Counted from the first letter of the stretch, positions 35,729-44,528 are shown. The stretch is 64,000 nt of DNA from Occultella glacieicola (GCF_004353825.1 NZ_SMNA01000004.1:186001-250000), one strand, 5' to 3'. Numbers and translations: made by a program. Notes: generated by a model not told the origin, from the sequence alone.

Positions 35729-35760
35729 GTTCATCCGCGGCACCCAGAGTTCATCCGCGG
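35729..35760 (+). promoter_or_regulatory. PHO-box-like direct repeats
   Basis: GTTCATCCGCGG occurs at 35729-35740 and 35749-35760. Each copy fits the Streptomyces PhoP direct-repeat unit G(G/T)TCAYYYR(G/C)G, but the period is 20 rather than 11 bases, so the match is tentative. Confidence 0.35.
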
Positions 35761-35990
35761 ACCCATGGCGGAACTGGGATCGGTTGTCGGTGGCCCGGGG
35801 CACGATCCGAGGGTCAGCGCGACTCGATCGCCACTGCACCGCAACCCAGCAAGGGGCACACCGTGGGCGCACGCCCGGCACCGATCGACGATCCACCCGC
35901 GCACCGGCCGCCCGGTCGCCGTCGGCACCGGCCGGTCGTCCGGGGCCGGCCGTTCCGCCGCCGCCGCCACCACCCGGGGCCGGCGTCTCC

Positions 35991-36003
35991 TAGACTCGGG
36001 CGC
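35991..36003 (+). promoter_or_regulatory. Leaderless promoter -10 of the CHAT operon
   Basis: TAGACT (35991-35996) followed after seven bases by GTG 36004. Confidence 0.5.
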
Positions 36004-37416
36004 GTGAGCACCGAGGGGGAGCGCGCCGCGTCGACGATGCCCCGCGCCCTGGTGCTGGACCGCGCCTGGCGGGCCGCCGCCACCGACCACGCGCCCGCCC
36101 TCGACCCGCTGAGCAACTCCACCGGCGGGCCGCTGTCCCGCACGGTCAAGCTGATCCTGGACCCACTCGTGATCCGGCCCGGGCAACGCCCCGAGCTCGC
36201 GGCCACCACCCTCGCGACCGGCGTCGCGGACGAACTCCTCGGGATCGTCGCCGCCGCCGCGACGGTCCTGAGCCACACGGCCGCCTGGTTCACGGTGATC
36301 AAGCGGGCCCGCCGCGCGGCCGGGATCACCGAGGGCCACCCGCAGGACCTCTACTTCCAGCGGGCGTTCGAACTCGCCACCGTGCACGGCGAACCGACGG
36401 AGCCCGACGGCGCCCGGCTCGCCGCCGAGGTCCTCGCGGAGGTTCATCACGGGGGTCCGAGCGTCGCCCGGCTGCGCGAGCACCTCGCCGACCCGGCCGT
36501 GCGAGCCGCGCACGCCGACCGGCTGGCCCGGCACTGGTCGGCGCGGTCCGGCTCCGGCGACCCACAGGCAGACACCTGGACAACCGCGGGCGGCGCCGCG
36601 AGCTCCAGGGGCGAGGGCGACCCGCCGCAGACCACGCACCGGGAGGTGGCCGCCCCGGTCCTGGACGATGATGCCGCGGCCGCCGCGCACTGGCAGGACC
36701 TCGTCGAGCGCGACGCCGGCGCCGGGCTCGGCCGGCGCTGGTGGTTCACCGACGGGGCCGCCCGCGTCGACGGCGCCTCCACCCACGCCCGCCCGCCCGC
36801 CCCCGACCTCGGCGAGCATGCCTCCACCTCCGACCTGGCGCTCCCGCTGGACCGCAGCATCTACGAGCGGGTCTTCACCCTCGTGCGCGCCGCCGCCGGC
36901 CGCGACGAACTCGGTGACATCGCCGACGTCGTGACCGACGAGGTGGACCGGGCCACGTCGCCGTGCGGGTACACCGACCCGAACCTGCGCGCCGGTCTTC
37001 TCGTCGGGGTGGAACTGGCCCACCGGCTCCGCCCGATCGGCACCGGCTCAGCGGCCGGCCCCGGCGGGGCCGGCGGCTCGGAGCTGGAGCGGCGCATCAA
37101 CCGGCGCTGGCAGCGCGAGGCCTACGTGTGGCAGGCGCGCCGGCTCCCGATCGGCGGCGACCCGGGCGCCGACGGGGCCCTCGGCGACGTCGCCCGGGAG
37201 GTCGCCGCCCCTGCGCCCCGGTATATCCGTCGGCTGTGGTCGAGGCTGCACGGCCGCGACGCCCGGTCCCGTCCTCTGGCCGGTCACGAGGAGGCCCTGG
37301 ACGTCCTCGAAGGTGTCGCCCTGTCCGTGATCCGGGACCACCGCGACCGGGTCCGCGGCGCGCTGTCCCGCCTCGGTGGCCCCCCGCACCACGGACCGGA
37401 GGCGGCACTCCCGTGA
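36004..37416 (+). CDS. Unrecognised first gene of the TPR-CHAT operon
   Basis: 470 residues. GTG 36004 is supported by TAGACT seven bases upstream, and ATG 36037 is an alternative. I do not recognise the family. A mainly helical protein is suggested. Residues 78-99 form the most apolar stretch (LLGIVAAAATVLSHTAAWF), bounded by Glu77 and Lys100, and could be a buried or membrane-inserting helix. Residues 175-290 are low-complexity and acidic. The C-terminal part is helical and Arg-rich (LERRINRRWQREAYVWQARR; YIRRLWSRLHGRD). It overlaps the next gene by GTGA. Because the operon ends with a CHAT protease, this could be the protease target, an effector or a regulator. It does not resemble a bacterial gasdermin to me. 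Confidence 0.75.
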   Translation: MSTEGERAASTMPRALVLDRAWRAAATDHAPALDPLSNSTGGPLSRTVKLILDPLVIRPGQRPELAATTLATGVADELLGIVAAAATVLSHTAAWFTVIKRARRAAGITEGHPQDLYFQRAFELATVHGEPTEPDGARLAAEVLAEVHHGGPSVARLREHLADPAVRAAHADRLARHWSARSGSGDPQADTWTTAGGAASSRGEGDPPQTTHREVAAPVLDDDAAAAAHWQDLVERDAGAGLGRRWWFTDGAARVDGASTHARPPAPDLGEHASTSDLALPLDRSIYERVFTLVRAAAGRDELGDIADVVTDEVDRATSPCGYTDPNLRAGLLVGVELAHRLRPIGTGSAAGPGGAGGSELERRINRRWQREAYVWQARRLPIGGDPGADGALGDVAREVAAPAPRYIRRLWSRLHGRDARSRPLAGHEEALDVLEGVALSVIRDHRDRVRGALSRLGGPPHHGPEAALP

Positions 37417-38510
37417 CCGACGTCAGCATCGCCGTCGACCCGCTCGGCGCCGTCACCATCGACCCGGCCGGCCGGACGCCGCCCCCGCCGTGGCGGGCGG
37501 GCGTGGTGGACGCCGTCGGCGGCTCCCTCACCTGGCCGGTCGGAAGCCCCCGGACCTCAGCCCCGCACGCCGTCCTCGACGATCCCGACGCCGCGCAACA
37601 GTGGCTCTGGCAGGTCTACGGGACCCAGGTGGCGCTCGCCGTGGCGACCCTCGCGGCGGACCCGGCGGCGGGGAACCTTGCCGCGGCCGCCGAGGCCGGT
37701 CCGCTGACCGGGGTCGCCCACCGCCTCGGGCACGTCTGCTGGGCGCAGGCCTGGTGGCCCGCCTCGGTGCTCGACGGCGTCCCGCCCCTGGACGCCGACC
37801 TGCTCCTGCTCGAGCGGGTCGGGTTGGAGCACGAGGCCGACGGCCTCGTCGACGACGCCCTCGGCCCGGCCGCGGCATCCGGCGTCGCGCGCGCCCTGGC
37901 CACGCTGGACGCGCTCAACGGTGACCTCGAACCGCAGTCGCCGGAGTCCGTGACCGTTGCGCAGGCGCGGGCCGCGGCCCTGGACTGGGCCGAGGCTTTG
38001 GAGGTGGAACTGACCCCCGAGCCCGTTGCCCGCGCGGAGGCGTTCGCGCTCGCGGCCGGCGCCGTCGCCGTGCCCGGGGTGGAACTGGCCCGTGGCCGCC
38101 ACGGCGCCACCTGGGCCGGTCTGCCGGCCGGCCTCGTGGACGCCGCCGAGACGGCGGTCTCCTGGAGCCTGCGCCGCACCGGCACCGGCGGTGAGCTGAT
38201 CGTCGAGGTCACCGGCCTGCCCGGCCGCCCACCCGGGCTCACGCTCACCGCCGCCGTTCTGGACGGGATGCGCTCCGCCGTCGTGCTCGACCTTCGTCCC
38301 GACGAGAACGGCTGGCGCGCGCAGGCGCCGGTACCGGCCGGAACCGGGACGGACCTGACCGTCCTGGTGAGCCTGCCGGGCTACGGGAGGGCGGGGCCCG
38401 GACCGGAGGCGGACGACCGGGACCGGGTCCGCGACGCGGCGCGGGCGCTGCTCGAGGCGCCGGTGCTCCTCGCCGAGGGCGCGGCCAGGGCCGTCGATGA
38501 GGATTTCTGA
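37413..38510 (+). CDS. Unrecognised second gene of the TPR-CHAT operon
   Basis: 365 residues starting at GTG 37413, which shares GTGA with the previous stop, so translation is coupled. The N-terminal 250 residues look helical (AAQQWLWQVYGTQVALAVAT; LDADLLLLERVGLEHEADGL). Residues about 255-335 look like a small beta-sandwich with alternating strands (AAETAVSWSLRRTG, GELIVEVTGLPGRPPGLTLT, SAVVLDLRPDENGWRA, TDLTVLVSLPGYG). There is no signal peptide or transmembrane helix. The stop lies 14 bases inside the CHAT gene. Such an all-beta module might be a recognition or adaptor domain; that is inference. Confidence 0.75.
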   Translation: MTDVSIAVDPLGAVTIDPAGRTPPPPWRAGVVDAVGGSLTWPVGSPRTSAPHAVLDDPDAAQQWLWQVYGTQVALAVATLAADPAAGNLAAAAEAGPLTGVAHRLGHVCWAQAWWPASVLDGVPPLDADLLLLERVGLEHEADGLVDDALGPAAASGVARALATLDALNGDLEPQSPESVTVAQARAAALDWAEALEVELTPEPVARAEAFALAAGAVAVPGVELARGRHGATWAGLPAGLVDAAETAVSWSLRRTGTGGELIVEVTGLPGRPPGLTLTAAVLDGMRSAVVLDLRPDENGWRAQAPVPAGTGTDLTVLVSLPGYGRAGPGPEADDRDRVRDAARALLEAPVLLAEGAARAVDEDF

Positions 38511-41352
38511 CACCATCCGCCGGCAGATCCACACCGGCATCGAGTACCAGATGGCGGGTCGGTGGAAGGAGGCCGAGCGGACCCTGAGGTCCGTGGAGCG
38601 CCCGATCCGGGCGCTGCCCGCCGGGTCCGAACGCACGCACCTGGAACTGGCGCTGGGCGAGGCCCGAGCCACCCTGCACATGTACCGGCAGGAGTGGGCG
38701 GCCGCCGAGGCGCGGCTGCGCGAGATGCTGCGAGCGATCCCGGCCGAGCCCGAGGAGTCCCTGAAGCAGTGGCAGGGGAGTGCGCTGACGAACCTGTCCT
38801 CGGTGTGCGCGCAGAGCGGCCGGGACCTCGAGGCCGCCGAGCTCTCCGAGCGCGCGGTCGCAGTGTTCGAGTCGATGACCGCGCCGCGTCCGGAGGACGT
38901 GGAGATGCTCGCGACCACCCGGAACAACCTCGCCGCCCAGGCGGCCCGGGAGTCCCGGTTCGAGGACGCGAAGCGGCACGCCGGTCGCGCCCTGGTCGCC
39001 GCCACCGGACAGGGCTCCATGCTGCCCGAGGGGCAGGCGCTGCGGCTGCTCGGGACGATCGCGTCGATGGAGGGTGACCTGGTCGCCGCGGCCGACCTGC
39101 TGGGCCGCGCCCAGGACGTGCTGACCCGGTTCGGTGCCCACCTGGAGAGCGCCCAGGTGGGCCTGGTGCTGGCCCGGCTCGCCGCCCAGGGCGGCGACGG
39201 ACCGCAGTTCGCCGCGCACATGGAGACCGTCCGGGAGGCGTTCCGGAGCCGCGGCGAACTTCGGGCGATCGCCGAGATCGACCACATGCAGGCCGAGTTC
39301 CTGCTCGCCTGGGTGCCTCCCGACCACGACCGGGCCGCCCTGGACCTGGACTGGACCGGCGTCGATGCGAGCACCGACCCGTACACCCTGTCCCAGGACC
39401 ACCAGAACGACCTGCTGCTCGGCGGCGCCCTCGACTACGCCGTCCCGGCCGCGCTGGCGCTGGACGCGATGCGCACCCAGTTCCCGTCCGGCTATCAGCG
39501 TGAGCGGTTCGTCGCGCAGGTCGCCGACCCGGCCAGGGACGCGGCGTTCCGGGCCGCGCTGCAGTCCTCCAACGGCATGCTCGTCTTCGCGCTGATCGAG
39601 TGGCAGGCGGCCAGTGGCACGCCCACCGTGGTGCTCCCGGCGGCCGTCGCGGCCCGTCCCATCAACGGCGCTGCGGCCGCCGCGGCGAGCGCCGACGAGG
39701 CCGTCGAACTCATGCTCCCGAGCGGCCCGGCGGTGGCCGTGGAACCGGTGCCGCGGATGGTGCTGGCCCCCGGGCAGGGGGAGGTCCTCGCCGAGGAGTA
39801 CGCAGGAGCGCGCACGCGGTACGGGCAGGAACTGCGCTCACCCGAGCTCGTCCAGCGCTGGGCCGAGCCGGGCGAGGCGCCCACGGTCGTGCTGACCTAC
39901 GTCGACACCGGGCACGGCACGTTCTGCAACTGGCGCGTCGACGGCGAGCCCGGGGGTGTCGGCCGGGTCGGGCACGAGGAGCTGGAGCGCGTGCTGGGCC
40001 GACTCGCGCAGGGGCTGCCGTCGGTGGCAGCAGGGGCGGACAAGGTCGCCTCCTACACCGACCTGCTCACCTCCGGGCCGCTCGTGGACTACGACGCCGA
40101 GTGGGAACTCGCGGTCGGCTTGGCCCAGACGTTCCTGGCGACGCAGCTCGTGGACCAGCTCGCCGCCTACCACGAGGCCGGTGTGCGTCCCCATGTGCGG
40201 ATACAGCCCTCCCCACGCACCGCGTCCGTGCCGTGGGAGCTGCTCGCAGTGGACGGCTCCGACGTGCGGCTGGTGGAGATCGCCGACGTCACCGTGGTAG
40301 CGCCGGGCCAGGTGCCCGGCGCCGGTACCGACGCTGCCGACGGCGGGGCTCGCTCCGTGTGGTCCGGCGGCGGCCGGTTCCGGGGCCGGGGTGGCGCCGG
40401 GGCGACGGCGTCCGGCGCAGCAGTGCCCGGTGTGGCCGATGCCCGTCCGGCGCGTGGGGGACTGCTCGGGCGGCTGCGCCGGTCCGGTGCTGGTGGTGCC
40501 GCACCGGTCTCCGACGGTGTGGGTGGAGACGTACTCGCCGCAAGCGGTGCGGGCGTTGCCGCCGCCGGTGCTCCGGGAGTTGCGGCGGCCTCCTCGGCGG
40601 CGGACACGGTCATGGCCCTCGACCCGCGGATCCCCGGCTGGCCCGCCGCGTCCGCGCTCGGCTCCGTGCTCGGCCGGGTCACCCCTGGCGATGCACGGTA
40701 CGCGGGGCTGCTCGAGCGGCTCGACTCCTACGCCCGCGCCGGCCGCGTCGACGTGCCCGGCGGCGACCTGACCGGCTTGTTCCGCCGCACCGACGCCGAC
40801 CGGGACTGGCTCGCCGCGGCGTTGCAGGCCGGTCCCAAGCGGCTCGTCTACGTCGGTCACGTCACCGCCGCCGCCGCCGATCGCGGCCAGGCCGACGACA
40901 GCCAGCTCCACCTGTCCTGCACCGCCGAGGTCCCGGGCCTTGCCGAGCCGATGCGCGAGCACCGTCCGCTCTCGGCGCGGGACCTGCTCGCCGACCCGCA
41001 GCGCTGGCCGATGCCCGAGCGGGTCGCCCTGATCGGGTGCGAGTCCGGCACGGACGCCCGGTTCCGCGACCCCTACGGCTTGGTCGGCGCCGTGGTGCGC
41101 GCCGGCGCCACCCTGGTCACCGGCACCCGCTGGCCGCTGCTCACCGAGCACGCGCTGTCCTCGCTGGCAGACGTGGCCGGGAACCCGATCACCGACGCCG
41201 TGCTCGCCGTCGACGCCGCCCACGAGGCCCCCGACGCCGTCGCTGCGTTCAGCGCCTGGCAGCGCGAGCGACTCGCCGCCTGGCGCTCGACCCACGCCGT
41301 CGCGGACTCCCCGCTCCTGTGGGCCGGCCTGGTGACCTTCACCACCGCCTGA
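38497..41352 (+). CDS. TPR-CHAT caspase-like protease
   Basis: 951 residues. Residues about 5-300 are helical repeats of TPR type (LTNLSSVCAQSGRDLEAAEL, TRNNLAAQAARESRFEDAKR, RLLGTIASMEGDLVAAADLL). After a linker, the caspase-fold CHAT domain runs from about 520 to the end. His788 (RLVYVGHVTAA) and Cys848 (VALIGCESG) are spaced as in active CHAT peptidases, and QPSPRTASVPWELLAVDG and ATLVTGTRWPL fit the family. A Gly/Ala-rich insertion of about 100 residues (603-708) interrupts the domain and could be a processing loop. TPR-CHAT proteins are proteases in several bacterial immunity systems. It overlaps the upstream gene by 14 bases. Confidence 0.9.
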   Translation: MRISDTIRRQIHTGIEYQMAGRWKEAERTLRSVERPIRALPAGSERTHLELALGEARATLHMYRQEWAAAEARLREMLRAIPAEPEESLKQWQGSALTNLSSVCAQSGRDLEAAELSERAVAVFESMTAPRPEDVEMLATTRNNLAAQAARESRFEDAKRHAGRALVAATGQGSMLPEGQALRLLGTIASMEGDLVAAADLLGRAQDVLTRFGAHLESAQVGLVLARLAAQGGDGPQFAAHMETVREAFRSRGELRAIAEIDHMQAEFLLAWVPPDHDRAALDLDWTGVDASTDPYTLSQDHQNDLLLGGALDYAVPAALALDAMRTQFPSGYQRERFVAQVADPARDAAFRAALQSSNGMLVFALIEWQAASGTPTVVLPAAVAARPINGAAAAAASADEAVELMLPSGPAVAVEPVPRMVLAPGQGEVLAEEYAGARTRYGQELRSPELVQRWAEPGEAPTVVLTYVDTGHGTFCNWRVDGEPGGVGRVGHEELERVLGRLAQGLPSVAAGADKVASYTDLLTSGPLVDYDAEWELAVGLAQTFLATQLVDQLAAYHEAGVRPHVRIQPSPRTASVPWELLAVDGSDVRLVEIADVTVVAPGQVPGAGTDAADGGARSVWSGGGRFRGRGGAGATASGAAVPGVADARPARGGLLGRLRRSGAGGAAPVSDGVGGDVLAASGAGVAAAGAPGVAAASSAADTVMALDPRIPGWPAASALGSVLGRVTPGDARYAGLLERLDSYARAGRVDVPGGDLTGLFRRTDADRDWLAAALQAGPKRLVYVGHVTAAAADRGQADDSQLHLSCTAEVPGLAEPMREHRPLSARDLLADPQRWPMPERVALIGCESGTDARFRDPYGLVGAVVRAGATLVTGTRWPLLTEHALSSLADVAGNPITDAVLAVDAAHEAPDAVAAFSAWQRERLAAWRSTHAVADSPLLWAGLVTFTTA

Positions 41353-41424
41353 CCCCCCGGCACCCTCCACCCGCCCACCCCTCCCCCTCCCCACCCCCGC
41401 CCCCGCCTCGCCCCGCCTCCGCCG

Positions 41425-41485
41425 GCCGAACGCGCACAAGCCCCCGGTCCGCGCGACGCCGACCAAGGGCTTCCGCGCGCTCGGC
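41425..41485. repeat. REP-like hairpin, copy B
   Basis: GCCGAACGCGC (41425-41435) and GCGCGCTCGGC (41475-41485) pair at ten of eleven positions. Inside, AAGCCC pairs with GGGCTT and GGTC with GACC, giving a long stem between convergent genes. It shares its outer 14 bases (GGCCGAACGCGCAC) with copy A at 11671 and probably terminates in both directions. Confidence 0.6.
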
Positions 41486-41519
41486 GACGGGACGGGTGGG
41501 GGGCGACGGGTCCGGTGGG

Positions 41520-41993
41520 TCAGGGGTGGGCGGCGGCGACGACCACGGGGTCGGCGCAACCGGCCGCGAAACCCGCGATCCGCCTGTCGATGTCGCGCTG
41601 CAGCACCCACACGCCGACCCGCTCCGCGAGCGGAGCGAGCCACGCCGGCCGACACGAGAAGTTGTACCGCCAGATCGCCCGAGTACCTGCGCCGTCGACC
41701 GCCTCGAACCGCCAGCCACCGCCCAGGCGAGCGAAGAACCACGGCCCGGTGACCATCTTCATGCCGACGTTGCGCGGCGGGTTGTAGGAGACGTACTCAC
41801 TGACCATCCGCAGCCCGCTGCGGTGCCGGGTCATCGTGCGCACGCCCTTCGCGGGCGCGGTGGCGCCGTCGAGGAAGTGCTGACGGCGGATGAACGGGTC
41901 CCAGCGCAGCCGCACCTGCCCGGTGGTCTGGGAGACCGCGAACGCCGTCGCCGGATCGAGGCCCACCACAACGCTCGACTCGACCACCGGCAT
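41520..41993 (-). CDS. SRPBCC/START-fold protein
   Basis: 157 residues from ATG 41993. A polyketide-cyclase-type helix-grip fold is indicated by the N-terminal strand VVESSVVVGLDPATAFAVSQ, RLRWDPFIRRQHFLDG, GLRMVSEYVSYNPPRNVGMK, and WRFEAVDGAGTRAIWRYNFS. The C-terminal amphipathic helix (VLQRDIDRRIAGFAAG) would close the ligand cavity. Members bind lipids or aromatic ligands or act as cyclases, and the ligand here is unknown. It is divergent from an amidohydrolase. The gene may be leaderless, but its -10 (GACGAT, seven bases upstream) is imperfect. Confidence 0.87.
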   Translation of the reverse strand: MPVVESSVVVGLDPATAFAVSQTTGQVRLRWDPFIRRQHFLDGATAPAKGVRTMTRHRSGLRMVSEYVSYNPPRNVGMKMVTGPWFFARLGGGWRFEAVDGAGTRAIWRYNFSCRPAWLAPLAERVGVWVLQRDIDRRIAGFAAGCADPVVVAAAHP

Positions 41994-42021
41994 GGCAGCG
42001 ATCGTCTCACGTCGACCCGGT

Positions 42022-42033
42022 TACGCTGCAGCG
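42022..42033 (+). promoter_or_regulatory. Leaderless promoter -10 of the amidohydrolase
   Basis: TACGCT (42022-42027) lies six bases before GTG 42034. Confidence 0.5.
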
Positions 42034-43548
42034 GTGTCGACACCGAGTGGCCTCCTCCTGCGCAACGTGCGCCGCCCCGGCGGCGCAGGTCCGATCGACG
42101 TGCAGATCCGCGATGGCCGGATCGCGTCGATGTCCGACGGCGGCGGGCGGCCCGGCATCAACGGCACCAACACCCCGGCCGGGTCGGTGGAGCAGGTCGA
42201 CGCCGACGGCGCCTTCCTGGTACCCGGACTCTGGGACTCGCACGTGCACATGCAGCAGTGGGCGCTGCTGCGCGAACGGTTGGACGTCAGCGCCGCGACG
42301 TCCGCCGCGCAGGTCGTGCGGATGGTCGCCGACCGCCTCGCCGAACGCCCCAGCCCGCCCGGCGGACCGGCCCACGCGGCCCTCGACGGGTTCGGGTTCC
42401 GGGACGGGCTGTGGCCCGATGCGCCCACGCTTGCCGCCCTGGATGCGGTGGCCGGTGAGGTCCCGGTGATCCTGGTCAGCGGCGACGTCCACAGTGCGTG
42501 GGTCAACGGCGCGGGCGCCCGGCTGCTCGGCGTGCACGTCGGGGCCGACGGCATGATCCGGGAGGGGCCCTGGTTCCAGGCCTCCCGGGACTACGAGGAG
42601 GCCCCCGAGCACCGCCGCGAGGCGCTCGTGGCACGCGCCGCCTGGGCCGCCGCCGCACGCGGGGTGACCGGGGTCGTGGACCTGGAGATGGCGGACAACG
42701 TGGCCGCCTGGCAGGACCGGATCGCGGCCGGCGTCGACCAGGTGCGGGTCCGCGCCGGGTGCTACCCGGACCGGCTCGAGCAGACGATCGCCGCCGGGCT
42801 GCGGACCGGCGCCGAGATCGAGGGCACCGACGGGTTGCTGACCGTCGGCCCGCTCAAGATCATCTCCGACGGTGCGCTGAACACGCGGACCGCCCACTGC
42901 CGGCACGCGTACCCCGACGGCGGTCATGGCGTGCAGGAGTGGAGCGGGGCGCAGCTCGTCGAACTGGTCACCAGGGCGCACACGGCCGGTCTGGCGACCA
43001 CGATCCACGCGATCGGGGACCGGGCCAACACCATCGCGCTCGACGCGTTCGCCGCGGCCGGGGTCGGCGGGCGGATCGAACACGCCCAACTGGTCGAGGC
43101 GTCCGATGTGCCCCGGTTCGCCGCGCTCGGGGTCACCGCCAGCGTGCAGCCCGAGCACCTCATCGACGACCGGGACGTCGCCGACGTCTACTGGCCCGGC
43201 CGGACCGCGGACGCGTTCCCGCTGGCGTCGCTGGCGAGGGCGGGCGCCCGGATCCGGTTCGGCTCGGACGCGCCGGTGTCCCCGCTGGACCCCTGGCTGG
43301 GCATCGCCGCAGCGGTTGCCCGCACGCGCGACGGCCGGGAACCGTGGGGCCCGGAGCAGCGGATCGGCCCGGCCCTCGCCCTCGCCTGCGCCGCGGACGG
43401 TCGCACCGGCGTCCGGGTGTCGGACGTCGCCGACCTGGTGCTCGTCGGCGCCGACCCCCTGACCGCGGACGCCACCTCGACGCTGCGGCGCATGCCCGTC
43501 CTGGCCACCATGCTCGGCGGCCGGTTCACCCACCGCGACGGGATCTAG
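42034..43548 (+). CDS. Amidohydrolase, YtcJ-like
   Basis: 504 residues from GTG 42034. Metal-dependent amidohydrolase of the Amidohydro_3 type: N-terminal beta domain, then the first metal motif LWDSHVHMQQ. GPLKIISDGALNTRTAHC follows, with TTIHAIGDRANTIALDAF and GRIEHAQLVEASDVPRFAAL supplying later His ligands. FGSDAPVSPLDPWLGIAAAV supplies the catalytic Asp. The fold and length match YtcJ-like hydrolases, which cleave N-acyl or formamide-type bonds; the substrate is unknown. The message should be leaderless. Its stop overlaps the convergent DUF4862-like gene by four bases. Confidence 0.92.
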   Translation: MSTPSGLLLRNVRRPGGAGPIDVQIRDGRIASMSDGGGRPGINGTNTPAGSVEQVDADGAFLVPGLWDSHVHMQQWALLRERLDVSAATSAAQVVRMVADRLAERPSPPGGPAHAALDGFGFRDGLWPDAPTLAALDAVAGEVPVILVSGDVHSAWVNGAGARLLGVHVGADGMIREGPWFQASRDYEEAPEHRREALVARAAWAAAARGVTGVVDLEMADNVAAWQDRIAAGVDQVRVRAGCYPDRLEQTIAAGLRTGAEIEGTDGLLTVGPLKIISDGALNTRTAHCRHAYPDGGHGVQEWSGAQLVELVTRAHTAGLATTIHAIGDRANTIALDAFAAAGVGGRIEHAQLVEASDVPRFAALGVTASVQPEHLIDDRDVADVYWPGRTADAFPLASLARAGARIRFGSDAPVSPLDPWLGIAAAVARTRDGREPWGPEQRIGPALALACAADGRTGVRVSDVADLVLVGADPLTADATSTLRRMPVLATMLGGRFTHRDGI

Positions 43549-44528
43549 GAGCCGGCCGGCCCGCGTTCGGCGGCGAGCACCATCGCCACGGCGTCCCGGG
43601 CCACCTGGAGACGCTGCGCCACGGGCCGGCTCGGCGGTCCGGCCGTGACCTTCACCCCCCGGTAGCACGGGGCTCCCGCGCCGGCCGCCTCGAACGTGCG
43701 ACGCAACTCCTCCGGACCGAGCAGGCTCTCGGCCCAGATGCCCTGGCCGCCCGCACCCCGGGGCGCGATGTGCCCGTCCTGCCACGGCACCCCCCACGGC
43801 CCGGAGTCGGGGCTGGCGCCCGAGAACATGATCCCGGCCAGCCGGCCCCGTTCGGCGGCCAGCCGGACGTGCTCCTCGGGGGTCTGCGCGGAGCGCCCCT
43901 CGATGGCACTCCGCCCCCAGTTCACGGTGAGCCCGAGCCGTTCGTCCCCGAGGGCCTCGATCACGGTCAGTTCGGCGTGCGCCTCGAGGAAGCCCTTCTG
44001 CGGGGTGCGGCCCGGGCGCGGGGCGTCGCAGTGCTCCACGGCGAGCGTCGTTCCGGTCGACTCGGCCTCGAGCAGCTCGGTCAGCGAGCGCTCGAACTCG
44101 CCAACGGATGCGGACCCGGTCGGGGCGCTGTTGATCTCGATGGCGCGGACGCGCTGCCGGCCGGCCAGGTCCGCGGCGCGCTTCGCGACCGTCAGGGCGC
44201 GGCGGACGTCCTCGACCGCGGCCGCACGGCCGTCCGTGTCGGTGGAGGCGAGCCCGTACCGAGGGTCGGCGGCGAGCCGGGCCATCACGGTCGGGATGCA
44301 GGTGATCACCAGGTCCCAGCCCTCGGGCACGAGCGTCGGTAGGCCGTCGGCTCCGGCCACCCAGCCGGGGCTCGCGCCGACGGCGTCCTCGAGCGGGATC
44401 TCGAGCGTGTCCACGTCCGGGAGCTCGGCGAGCGCGCGGTACGCGTCCGGCAGCTCATCCGGCGTTCGCCCGGCGAACAGGGCGTACGCGCCGAGCACCA
44501 GGCCGCCACCGGCCGTCATCGTCGACAC
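43545..44528 (-). CDS. DUF4862-like TIM-barrel protein of the sialoside cluster
   Basis: 327 residues. I choose GTG 44528, six bases after GAGGAA; ATG 44519 has poorer spacing. The sequence suggests an isomerase/epimerase-like barrel: LVLGAYALFAGRTPDELPDA, DTLEIPLEDAVGASPGWVAG, AVEHCDAPRPGRTPQKGFLE, GLTVNWGRSAIEGRSA, and IMFSGASPDSGPWGVPWQDG. These fit the DUF4862 family as I recall it, often near sialic-acid genes; the exact reaction is not established. His, Asp, Glu and Asn residues in these motifs could bind a metal and sugar. It is the last gene of the leftward unit that begins with the sialidase. Confidence 0.8.
   Translation of the reverse strand: MSTMTAGGGLVLGAYALFAGRTPDELPDAYRALAELPDVDTLEIPLEDAVGASPGWVAGADGLPTLVPEGWDLVITCIPTVMARLAADPRYGLASTDTDGRAAAVEDVRRALTVAKRAADLAGRQRVRAIEINSAPTGSASVGEFERSLTELLEAESTGTTLAVEHCDAPRPGRTPQKGFLEAHAELTVIEALGDERLGLTVNWGRSAIEGRSAQTPEEHVRLAAERGRLAGIMFSGASPDSGPWGVPWQDGHIAPRGAGGQGIWAESLLGPEELRRTFEAAGAGAPCYRGVKVTAGPPSRPVAQRLQVARDAVAMVLAAERGPAGS

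Larger units (their letters stand above)
35601..36003. other. 403-base divergent intergenic region
   Basis: It separates the hypothetical gene at 35600 from the CHAT operon at 36004. It holds two GTTCATCCGCGG direct repeats (35729 and 35749) and, at its right end, the leaderless promoter TAGACT. No reading frame here has a convincing ribosome site. Confidence 0.6.

Noticed and set aside
36963-37412. Upstream extension of the second CHAT-operon gene to 36963
   Set aside because: The extension is Arg/Pro-rich out-of-frame translation of the first gene. The GTGA overlap at 37413 gives a proper start.
36004-37416. First CHAT-operon gene as a bacterial gasdermin
   Set aside because: It is about 200 residues longer than typical bacterial gasdermins and lacks the N-terminal Cys and the beta-rich pore domain pattern. 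The apolar helix alone is not enough.
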